This document shows, piece by piece, positions 9,066 through 18,600 of a stretch of 64,000 nucleotides of DNA. Position numbers and translations under genes: made by a program. The stretch comes from Eutreptiella sp. 'Long Island Sound 2002' (taxonomy: Eukaryota > Euglenozoa > Euglenophyceae > Eutreptiales > Eutreptiaceae): NCBI GenBank assembly GCA_964036045.1, contig OZ038382.1, positions 1,561,496-1,625,495 of the forward strand, given 5' to 3'. Below the pieces are notes generated by a model that saw only the letters and a program-made list of their open reading frames with translations, had not been told where the DNA came from and made no database searches. Positions within the stretch are counted from its first letter, which is position 1. Every line of letters starts with the position of its first letter.

Positions 9066-11033
9066 TCACACTCGTGCTTCCGCCGGGCGATCCTCCTCAG
9101 CCACCGAGGGGTCGAGGCGTCGGAGTGCGTCAACCTGTAGATAAGGTTGGGACGGGTGAAAGGAAATGGGGCCCATAGCAAAACCCGTGGCAATTTGAGC
9201 GGATTGGAGCTTCTCATAGGTGACGGAATAGAAGCTTATAGGGGGATTTTCGGATCTCGAGTGGAGTTCAAACCGCGTGAATGGGCCTAGGAGACCCGCC
9301 GCACATTGAATGTCAAAGAGTGAGGTCGTGTTGGGCGCTTGGACATCCACTTCGTTTGGCTCTCTCTGACTAGGCATCGGCGGCGGAATAGAGACCATGG
9401 TTGGCGGAGATTTAGGGTGAGCTTCCTGCATGCCCCCTTGTCCAAATGCATTGAAGGTGACCAACGCGCCGTCCTTTGAGGTGCACATTACCATCGCTCC
9501 ATTAGTGTGGAGGAAAGAGGCAGAGGTAGAGAGGGGCGAGCGTCCTTCGTCGCTTGGGGTATTGCTAAGGTCCAATCGGACTATCACGCTATCCCGGCTC
9601 TTGATTGAAGTGCCCATGACACGGGTGCGCCCTCGTCCCCCAATCATGTGGCCCATGAGGGTGTTCATTACCTCGGTGGGTGTAAATTCTCCCTTGTGGC
9701 GGTTTCTCTCGTTGCGTGACGGGTTCACAAAGAAAGAGTGTTGGTCAACCATTTTTGCCACTTGAATCACATAGAATCGCCCTCGTAAGATATCTCCATG
9801 CTCCAAAGCCACGGACATAAGTTCGTTTGCAAGAGCCGGAGCCATGGTATAGTCGTACGGATAGTAATTTGGGTGTGGTGCACGAAGGGCTTCTCGGTTC
9901 TCAAAATAATATTTGCAATTGGTGGTAGTCGCCGTGCCCTCAAAGTGCGGTGCAAGCGTATTGTTCAACCATTTGTAAAAGTCCCGCACGTTGCCTAGCT
10001 CTGCTTTCTTTCGGGTGTTGGTGTCTTCTTGGCCACTCGGGAGTTCTCGTTGATCAATTATCTCTCGTAGCACGTCAAATCGAAGTAGAACATTTGCTTG
10101 CTCTATATCCAAGTTGGTACTTTGATGTACGAAGCGGCGTAGGCTTGAGGAGTGGTCAACCGTGACGCTCGGGTGCTTAGACGGAGCACACCATGATTGG
10201 GAATGAAGTCGCCAGGCGATGTATGGCACGGCGAGAGCATTCCCCAAAATGTATTCGGCGTTCTCCACGTTTTGGTTGCCGGGGATCCAACATTGCTTTG
10301 CATCATGGAAGCTAAAGCGTTGCGTAATAAAGGGGCGTAAGGGAGTGAGAAGCAAACGGGGGTCAACCAACAAGCAGTTTTCCGCATTGCAATTTTTAAT
10401 GGGCGCCGGTAACATGAACCATCCCTCGAACTCTTCGTTGCGCGAGCGGGCTAGTTGAAGGGCGTGTCCTATGGAGGCCGCCCAATCCGTCACGGTCTCC
10501 ACGGTGGTTCCCAAGTTGTGGTCCACGTAGTTGTACGGCACCGGGCACACTAGGAAGGTCTTGTGGATGTGCAAGATATCATAGACGTGCGCCAAGTCTT
10601 CGTGTGCACAATTTGAGTAGAAGCCCGAGCCTTTGGGGATAGTGGTGTTGAGTTCCGTGAAGGAGTTCTTTTTGTCGGAAACGTTGAACTCATGGTTCCA
10701 TTGGCAAGTGTCCCATAGTTTTCGCAACGTGGCACACGTGTGGATTCGCTTCTTGGCATCATACGCCATGTTGCCTTGCACTTTGATGCTTCGTGTTCGA
10801 GACATGAGGAGTTCGGCGTTGCTTTCAATGGAAGCCCATCGTTGTAGGGCTGTAGGCGCCGCTTGGTCAATATGTGAGTATTGTCCAAAGGTGAGTGGAG
10901 AACCGCTAGGCAAGCGTGGATGAAGTTTTTTATTTTTTGGCAAAGTGGGATGTTTGGAGTCATCAATATCCATAGAATTTTGCGTTTGGGAAGCATTGGA
11001 CCAACCAAGGAGCGTATATGGGCTTGGGAACAT
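9066..11033 (-). CDS. LINE H ORF1, function unknown
   Basis: A 655-codon frame from the ATG at 11,033, the first in-frame ATG inside the element, to the TGA at 9,066. I do not recognise the protein. It has no CCHC knuckle, RRM or coiled coil that I can see, unlike common LINE ORF1 proteins. It is a mixed globular sequence with regular hydrophobic residues, several Trp and Tyr, and a short acidic MDIDD motif about 20 residues in. It ends with DRPAEARV and a TGA that directly precedes the AlkB frame in phase, so the native product was probably one protein of about 900 residues ending in AlkB. It may bind element RNA, as ORF1 proteins do. This is the best-preserved frame of the element. Confidence 0.7.
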   Translation of the reverse strand: MFPSPYTLLGWSNASQTQNSMDIDDSKHPTLPKNKKLHPRLPSGSPLTFGQYSHIDQAAPTALQRWASIESNAELLMSRTRSIKVQGNMAYDAKKRIHTCATLRKLWDTCQWNHEFNVSDKKNSFTELNTTIPKGSGFYSNCAHEDLAHVYDILHIHKTFLVCPVPYNYVDHNLGTTVETVTDWAASIGHALQLARSRNEEFEGWFMLPAPIKNCNAENCLLVDPRLLLTPLRPFITQRFSFHDAKQCWIPGNQNVENAEYILGNALAVPYIAWRLHSQSWCAPSKHPSVTVDHSSSLRRFVHQSTNLDIEQANVLLRFDVLREIIDQRELPSGQEDTNTRKKAELGNVRDFYKWLNNTLAPHFEGTATTTNCKYYFENREALRAPHPNYYPYDYTMAPALANELMSVALEHGDILRGRFYVIQVAKMVDQHSFFVNPSRNERNRHKGEFTPTEVMNTLMGHMIGGRGRTRVMGTSIKSRDSVIVRLDLSNTPSDEGRSPLSTSASFLHTNGAMVMCTSKDGALVTFNAFGQGGMQEAHPKSPPTMVSIPPPMPSQREPNEVDVQAPNTTSLFDIQCAAGLLGPFTRFELHSRSENPPISFYSVTYEKLQSAQIATGFAMGPISFHPSQPYLQVDALRRLDPSVAEEDRPAEARV

Positions 11034-11293
11034 GGTAGCGTGAAAATAGGCGCGTCCACGTCGAAATTGCGAAATGCGACTAGAGGTTGGCAAAGACGAG
11101 AAATGTCGGCGACGGCGGTGAAATGGCGTAGGTGGCACGATCAATGCCAACCAAGGTAGACGCTCAAATTTCGGTGAAATGCGCCCATATGCCACTAGTC
11201 CTGGACGGCTTATTTTTTGACTAGTGGTGCCACATTGTCCATCTGAAGGGGCAATCGAAAAAAAATAGACACTCAGAAAGTGTAGGCCATGCA

Positions 11294-11393
11294 GATCTCT
11301 AAAAATCATAAGATGTCGCCATTCTGCGCTTACGTTCTGCAGCAGAGCGCGGCGACTTTAGCGGGCAATCGCGGTCTCTCCGAACCCGCTTCA
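11294..11393 (-). repeat. Element F left (3') LTR, part 2
   Basis: This is the 100-bp remainder of the left LTR beyond the LINE. It matches 30,301-30,400 and ends GCTTCA. The 503 + 100 bp of the two parts equal the 603 bp of the right LTR. Confidence 0.9.
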
Positions 11394-12208
11394 CCCCCCT
11401 GGTTAAGAGATTTGCCAAGGCCGGCAGTTCCAAACACCTACGGCAGACGTATGGCCCCTTGTGGCGTCTCCACCTCAGTTTTTTTTTAACTTTGTGACGA
11501 CTCGGCTTGTCTTCCGGCTGCCCCAGTGGTGGTTGTGTCCTCCGGCTTGTCGCAGCGCGAGCCTCTACCTGTTCTTCTGCACTCGGCACGTTCGGCGTTG
11601 GTGTGGCTTCTGGCAGCGTGATAAGCAAAGCAACAGGCAAATCACGGAAGAGAACTCATCAGGTACGATTCTGAAACACGTGAAATCAGTAGAAAGCGTG
11701 CTCTGTGACAAACACAAATTCTCCAGCTATGTAAGCAACTGAAATCGTATGCAACAGATAACGAATTTCGTTCTCTCATTCCACCTGTTAATCAATGTAA
11801 CCTATACTCAAAATCGACACAACCAAAAAATCAATAAATCAAGACGCAACATGAGCTCCTACTCGGCGTTCTGCTCTTGGCACGCTGGACGCCTCCGTGG
11901 CTTCTGGCAGCGCGAGCTCACTCGGCGTTCTGCTGTCCGCCTGCTCGGACCCACGCTTCCTGAAGCTGTCGCGCAAGCTCTTGTTGTCTCCACTGGGTTG
12001 CCGAAGCTTCAACGCTTGACCCACTCCTCATAAAAGCCGTTCACCGTAGCCATAGGAAAGTAGTCCGGCGTCCCTGGCACTGGATGGTTCACGGGCTGCT
12101 TGTACTTTTGACGGTGCGCCACTGCACAGCGCTGTAGCTCCCACCAGGTCTTCAAATTCTCGCCCGGGTTCTTCCTCAGCCACCTGGCCACATTGTCCTC
12201 GATGACAC
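11394..12208 (-). other. Element F interior, 3' part
   Basis: The polypurine tract at 11,394-11,404 (minus strand AACCAGGGGGG) is followed by 800 bp with only short minus-strand frames. One frame (12,009-12,208, about 65 codons, open into the junction with A) encodes a Trp-rich peptide (WLRKNPGENLK ... WWELQRCAVAHR). Another (11,299-11,640) is Pro/Arg-rich. The frame is closed by a TGA right after EEWVKR. I recognise none of them. F may never have encoded enzymes. Confidence 0.5.
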
Positions 12209-15153
12209 TGAAGCGGTACCCAGAACCCCATGGCCAGGTTACGGCATATAACCGGTCTCCGGTCCACTAACCCCATGCACGGCGTGTTCCGTGCCGTGAA
12301 GCCCCGCATCGGCAACCGATGCACCGCCAGCGGAGATTTGTGTATCAGAATATCAGGAATCAACAGGGTTTTATTTTCATATTGTTTCCGTCAATTTCTA
12401 TGCTTCCGTTCCGATACTCACTGTTTTGACTGCTGGCGGTTGGTTCGCGACTTTACCGTAACCGCCAGTTTAACTGTTTATAATGGAAATTTTAACGTTA
12501 TCCGTCACGAAGGCTCCAAAGTCGCCAGGAACTGCATGGATGCTTCCGCAATTTTCATAATTAATACTCGCAACCTTAATCCGAATTTTTCAGGATGTCG
12601 AAATCGGATTTTCGACTTCGACATCCCCGCACTTGATTTGACCTCTTTCGAGTGGACCTACGTGCTTCCGTATGCACGAATCAACTTCCCTTTTATCCTG
12701 CCCTCCATTTGTCTTAAAGATATGGGCAAAACAAAGTTGATTCGTGAGGCCACTTGTGAAGGTCATATCTCGTGCCGCTTGCGAGTGTTGACGATAAGGA
12801 AACGTGGGATGTATTCACAATACTCCCGACGTAATTTAGGAAGCTACATATGCCTTGCGTTTCTACACATGCGCGCTAGTGTAATGGATCATGGTCAAGA
12901 GGGTAGAGTTTGCGTCATAACTCAATGACCATGATATTGCGTGCGTTAAGATAACTTTCGAGTGTAGCGCGCAAGTGTTGGTGTTGCATAGGAACTCTCC
13001 TTGAGTTCCTATGAGCGATTAACACAAAGTTATGCCCTTGGAGGGGCATGACATATCGTGGTGGGAGCTACATTTTTGGGCAATATTTGGTATGTGCCAT
13101 GTGTTGTGTTGCGTGCCCATTTGGCGGGCCCATTGCTCCAAGACAAGCCCGCCAATGGACCGCATATTGTGCAAGCCCCTTCTCCGTACTCCCTACGGTC
13201 AATTGCAAGCCTAACCTTCGTGAAGGGAAGCTTGTGCGGTGATCCCGAAGCGATGCGTTGGGAGCAAGGTGTGTGTTTTACAATTTTCCATATTTTCATG
13301 TGCCCACTTGGGAAGTAGCGCTCGTAACCTTTCAAGGCGCCCCAAGTGGAGCACATATGTGGGATCGAAGGTCAATGGGGTCAAGTCATTGTGTATAGAA
13401 GGATTAAGTGATTGCACGATCCAAGCCGGGGATATTATAATGTAATTGTAGACCTTTCAAGGCACTTTTGTGTGTCATTGTGTCAATTTTGCCATTTTTG
13501 GCTCGTCATGATGTCAAGTGGCGACCGTGTATCTCAACGTCGCGCTCAATTGACATCATGACCCAAGTATGATATGAGGGTACATACTTCGGTAGCCAAC
13601 ATATCTTGGACCCGGCGAATAACTCCTCTTAGGCTTGGCATACCGTGGCCGCCATGTTGGCGATTTGGGACTATCCCAAATCATGGGCTCACTTGGCGAC
13701 CCTGCCATTCCCAATACCGGAGGAGTTGGGCGACGCCCCAAAGATATGTTGGACATATATGACTTGATACCAATCCTATGGCACACTCCGGTCCGAGTCG
13801 GGCATGTGCCTCATTTGCCCCAACCATGAGTGTGCGCAATTTTGGCCATTTTGAGCATTTTTCCACTTTCGCTGCCCGCCGTGCCCCATGTTCTAACCTT
13901 CGTGCACGCCGGACGCATGGACCAATGGACCATATATGACATGGGTGTTATGGGTAATGGTCCCCATGGTCCACACACCACGTGGGCGAAGCGGAGCCGC
14001 CTTCGTTAAGGCGCTAGGCCAAATTGAGTATGGGCAACTTTGTCATTTTTGCATTTGTGGACCCAATTGGGATCGTCACCACGCCGAGTGGCATGGAGAT
14101 CTTTGAGAGCCAAGGGCAGGGGAGTCTCAGTTGGACTCCCGGTGGATCACGTATGGAATGCCGGATCCGATCTCCAAGCCGGCGTGGAGATATACTATTG
14201 GGAGCACACTGAATTTTGGCTCATTTCAAGCAGCCAAAATGACCCAATTTTGGGACCCCAATTTCCCCCTTCCGTGTGGTCAATTGGCGGCCCCATTTCT
14301 CTAAGCCCATAGGGAGCCCGGACCTAAATCCAAGTTGTACACTCAGATATAAGTCCTAGGTCCTGCCTCCTACCCTGTGAGCCATTGGCCTTACCTTGGC
14401 CGGGCGAGCCACGCATGGGGATGGTGCCAATTTTGGTGATTTTGGCATCATGACCCCACTTGACTCATCCGTGTTGCCCTGATGCGGGGACCTCAGAGGG
14501 AACCAGGTTGGGTGAGGGCTCCAGGGAGTTCGTACTCGAAGGGCATAGGGTCAGTTGCCTCGTCTCTACCTCTGGCGGGTCCGGACGAGGGGTCAATTTT
14601 GGAGTTTTTCAAGCTAATTTCAGTCTGGGCTGAAACAGCCCATTTTCAGCTACCAACTCCTGGGTGATAAGGGCGGAGTCATATCTCTGGTTCAGAGTGG
14701 AGTTGGGACCTGCCGTTAGGGGAGCATAGGGAGCCACTGTCGGTTGGCTTTGGAGCCCATTGGTTCCCAGGAACTCGCCTGTGGCTGTGCGGGACACCTC
14801 TCCCATTGGCAGGGTTTCAGGGTCCGGACTGAGCAGGGCATGGGTTGTGTTTGAGCCCCCGCCCCCATCAGCCACTGAGAGGGTCGGACCTGGGATTGGG
14901 ATATGAGTCGGGACTGAGTGTCTGTTGTCCCTTGATGCCCTTACCCCAGTCCAGTCTTAACCCCATGTGTACATATCCTGATGTGTTGCTGTACATACTT
15001 TCGTTCCCTCTTGCAGAGTGGCAAGGATTCTGAAACGCTTTGTCACATGACACAGGCGTATTGATGCCCTTGTGAGCGTAGTGCCTTGCCTGCCTGCTCA
15101 CCTGTGCGTGTCACCGCAGCGTCCCGTGGCCGGCCCCCCACGGGAACGCGTCA
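12209..15153 (+). repeat. Element A 5' LTR (2,945 bp)
   Basis: The LTR matches 26,452-29,396 with about five substitutions (for example near 12,582, 14,129, 14,422, 14,690 and 14,727). It starts TGAAGCGG and ends CGCGTCA. Promoter, RNA start and polyadenylation signals must lie here, but I cannot place them with certainty. The first 1.4 kb contains four perfect hairpins. A 232-codon frame (12,230-12,928) is open but shows no sign of constraint. Confidence 0.95.
12433..13562. promoter_or_regulatory. Cluster of four perfect hairpins in the LTR
   Basis: Inverted repeats read directly: CTGGCGGTT (12,433-12,441 with 12,460-12,468), GATGTCGAA (12,594-12,602 with 12,617-12,625), TAGGAACTC (12,989-12,997 with 13,003-13,011, 5-base loop) and GTCATGATGTCAA (13,505-13,517 with 13,550-13,562), the last with a nested GCGAC stem (13,521-13,525 with 13,539-13,543). 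All recur 14,243 bases downstream in the 3' LTR. In the diverged LTRs of B the TAGGAACTC stem is intact while its loop differs (ACGGA and AAGGA on the plus strand). They could act in the RNA or as protein-binding palindromes. Confidence 0.6.
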
Positions 15154-15604
15154 AAAGCGTTTCACCGCCGCGGGGTTACCCAACCCTCGCGTGCCACTCG
15201 GGGCCACCAACCCCGAGCAGCGCGTCGCAGCAGCGCGGCGCAGCTCGCAGCTCGCAGCGCAGCGCAGCGTCCCGCAGCGCAGCGCAGCGGCTCGCAGCGC
15301 CACTCAGCGACAGTGCCGAGTTCGTCACGGAGCCCGCAGCGCCGTCCAGTGCTTCGCCCTGACCGCGCAGCGCCCGTGGAAGAGGTGCACAGACCAGGAC
15401 TCCTGCATCAGCCCCATCGGCCGACCCGGAGTCCCAACAGCCGACCAGTAAGGCCGCGTCAACCACCTCCACAACCACCGGCTGACCAGCACCAGCCGCA
15501 CTTCCAATCCAGTGCTGCAGCACCCTCCCCAACAACCACAACCAGTTCGTTGAGGTGAACGAGTGCACATCAAGGACTTCAAGATCATCTACGCCCCCGC
15601 TGCC
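15154..15604 (+). other. Element A leader with GCAGC-rich tract
   Basis: The leader runs from the LTR to the Gag ATG. It begins AAAAGCGTTTCACC and has no TGG-initiated primer-binding site at the LTR edge. A dense GCAGC/CGCAG tract occupies about 15,216-15,310; the matching leader of B has the same tract (about 58,675-58,765). Short upstream ATGs exist but no convincing upstream ORF. Confidence 0.55.
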
Positions 15605-18600
15605 ATGGTGAATTGGCAGGAAGCGGGCAGGACGTGGCCGCGGCCCCACCCCCATGCAGCACGCCTGCTGCGTGGGTTGGTTTGGGACCAGCATTACCGC
15701 CACAGCAACCCCCAGTGCGAAGGGGGCATGCCCAGGAGCTTCGAGCTCCGCACGGACATCGCCCCCGACCGCCTGCAGGCCGTGGAGGACTGGCTGCGGG
15801 CGGAGGGGTACGAGTACCGCCACCAGCAGAGGCGCTGGAGGGCGTGGACCCGGCCGGACAGGCCCGGGGAAGGGCTGCGCCCCGACGGGATTGAGGAGGA
15901 CGAGGAGCCCAACGCCTACCCGTCGGGCGCCTCGATCAACGTCTCCCTGTGGGACGTGATCGAGAAGAAGTTCCCGGAACCGGGGAACGAGCGCAGGCTG
16001 CAGGGCAGCAGCAGCGCGTCTCCGGCGACGGAGAAGAGGTCCGCCGGGGACAAGAAGAGGGACCGGAGGTGGCGGGAGTACCAGGAGTCCCTGGCTGCCG
16101 AAGCCGCCCAAGGCGCCAAGGGCGGAACCCCAGCCCCCAGTCCCCAACGGCCCAATGGTGGACACCACCCCGGCTCCACCACCCTTGGCGACTACATCCA
16201 AGTCGCCAAGCAGACCCAGGCCAAGCCCCGTCCGCTGCTCCCGAGGGCCCGGCAGACCTCAGCAGGCCCCAGCAGCGACATCGAGTCGGCCCACCGCGGG
16301 AGGACGCCGGCCGACCAGGCCAGCTCCAGCAGCAGCGTCGCTCCCGAAAGGGACGTGGCGCGCGCCTGTGAGCGCGCCTGTGGGGTGCCCTGCAACCGTC
16401 GGGTTGCCCGGCAACGGGCCAAGCAGTACAGCGCTGCTGTGGAGGGCGCCGCCGGCATCGCCCAGGAGGAGGCTGCGCAGTGGGCGCATGGCATGGCCAT
16501 CCACACCCAGACCGTGGCGGCCATCGCGGCTGGACTCACGGCCGTGGCCGCCCATAGTGCAGCAACTGCCCGGGTCAACGGTGAGTTGGCGGCAGTCGAC
16601 GAGGAGGCCCGCCTGACGCAGGAGGCCATTGCCTGCAAGGAGGCCGAGGTGAAGGCGCTGGCAGAGGCGCTTGCCCAAGAGAGGGCAAAGAAGGAGGCGG
16701 AGGAAAGGGCCCACGCCGAAGCGACGGCTAAGGCCCAGGAGGATGCCGCCAAGAAGGAAGCCATCGAGGCCGCGCGACGGAAGGTCGCTGAGGAGAAGGC
16801 CAAGACGGAGGCGGAGCTGGCGGCGTTGGAGGCGCAGAAGGCGCAGCTGCTGCAGGCCCGGGAAGCCGAGGCGGCTCGTGCTCGGGAAGAGGCCGAGGCG
16901 CGAGCTGCCGCAGCCACCGCCGCCGCGATGGAGGAGGCAGAGGCCAAACTCCGCCACGAGACTCCCCCGGGAGGATCGCGAGTGGAGACCCTTCGAAGGC
17001 TTTTCGAAGGGGACGCCTCCTCCAGGATGAAGCTGGATGAGGCGGACACGGGCAGCAGTGGGAGCGGTAGCACCACCGCCCGTCGACGGAGGAAGGGCAA
17101 GGGGAAGACCCCCGAGAGGCCGCGGAGGCCAGCGGGTGGGCACCCCCACGACAGTGACCCCTTCTTCACCGCCAGTGACGGGGACGAACGAGGCCGTCGA
17201 CATCGCCAAGTGGTGGCTTGGACGGGTGGAAGTGGCGGAGACGTCCCCATGGAAGGTGAGGATGAGGATCCCCCTCCTCCCTACCGGAGCTCCGAGTCCT
17301 CCGTGACCGAGACGCCCAGGTGGGGCGACATGGACGAGGATGACGACATGGACTTCGGCATCACGAAGAGGCGCCCATCCTCGGACCCACCGAGGCGACC
17401 CGGCGGAGACCCACCGGGACCTCCTGGCGGAGGACCTTCAGGACCCCCGGGAGGACGCCCACCAAGTGGACCCCCTGGAGGCGGACCACCGGGCGGGGGA
17501 GGACCCCCTGGACCGGGCGGACCCGGCGGAGGCCCTCCTGGAGGACCCCCTGGGGACCCCGGCGACCCACCAGGGAACGGTGTCCCGGATGCCACCTGGT
17601 GGTGGATTGTCTACCTCCGCAGGAGAGTCCAGTTGCTCGAGCTGGAGGTAGATACGGGCAAGAGCGAGATGGCTCGCATCTCCACGGTCGCCGCGCGTGC
17701 GCAGAAGAACCTGGACATCGCCAGGGCCGAGACCAAGTCGCTGACCAACGTCGTCAGCGGCCTGCAGGATAGGCTGGATGCGCTGGAAGCCCGTGGGAGG
17801 GTCGGCAGCGACCACCCACCCCTGGAGTCAGGCTCGTCGGACGACGACTGGGGACCCGGACCAGGTCCAGGCAGACCCCACGCCCCCGGCGGAGCCCCCA
17901 GGAGTCGCCCCAGCGCCAGTGCCCCCTCTCTCTCCGCCCCCTCTCACCACAGCGCGGGCCGCCGCAACGAACGCGTGCCGCCCGGCAGTGGCAGTGAGGA
18001 ATGGCGCGATGAGTGGCTCAGCGCGGACTACCACAACCGCCGTGCCCCACCGCGGACGCCCGTACGCCCCCGACGCCCGCCACCAGCCCCGGCGCCAATC
18101 CCCAGGGCTGGAGGACGTTATGGTGGACTCAGGGATGAGGTCCCCAGAGGAGACGTGGAGTGGGATGTCGGCGAAGGTGAGGACCTGGACCTGGACCTGG
18201 ACCTGGAGGAGGTCGACATCAGCCCGCCGCGTGGTGTACGACGGGAGGCCGCTGAACGCAGCCGCCGGCGCCGTGATGAGGATGCGTACATGGATGCAGT
18301 ACGGCGTGAACATTTCGGTTCAGCGTACGTGGAGGAACCGCGGCGTAGCCACAGGGATTCCATGGAGGAGATGGACGTGGCGGCCGTGGGAGTCCGTGGG
18401 CGAGGCCGATGGGAACCTCGGTCGACCTCGCGGCCGGCGTTCATGGTCTCTAAGGCCGCGGACGCCGCCGTGTGGGAAGACTTGAAGGACATCAAGCCCC
18501 CCATGTACGACGGCAATCCCCTCAACCTCGACCGCTTCCTGGAGAAGCTGGACGATTGGGGGCTGGCCGTCACTGAAGACCAACCTCCCGCGGATGCGGA

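Larger units (their letters stand above)
3119..11283 (-). mobile_element. Element H: LINE (non-LTR retrotransposon) with AlkB domain
   Basis: An 8,165-bp insertion sits in the left LTR of F, flanked by the 10-bp direct repeat AGGCCATGCA (3,109-3,118 and 11,284-11,293); the uninterrupted site is in the right LTR near 30,290-30,302. TSDs of this length, no LTRs, and ORFs for APE-type endonuclease, RT and RNase H on the minus strand make it a LINE. Order, 5' to 3' on the minus strand: ORF1 of unknown function, AlkB-like dioxygenase, endonuclease, RT, RNase H, Cys/His-rich tail. No poly(A) tail is visible at the 3' end (3,119). ORF2 is broken into several frames and ORF1 has an internal stop, so this copy is dead. 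It looks full length, because ORF1 is nearly complete at the 5' end. Confidence 0.93.

Noticed and set aside
12230-12928. Protein-coding gene inside the A LTR (repeated at 26,473-27,171)
   Set aside because: It lies wholly in the LTR, has no recognisable domain, and the A/B comparison shows mainly amino-acid-changing differences. Reported only as a low-interest finding.
15216-15310. Functional microsatellite or origin at the GCAGC tract
   Set aside because: It is simply a shared low-complexity part of the A/B leader; nothing indicates an independent role.
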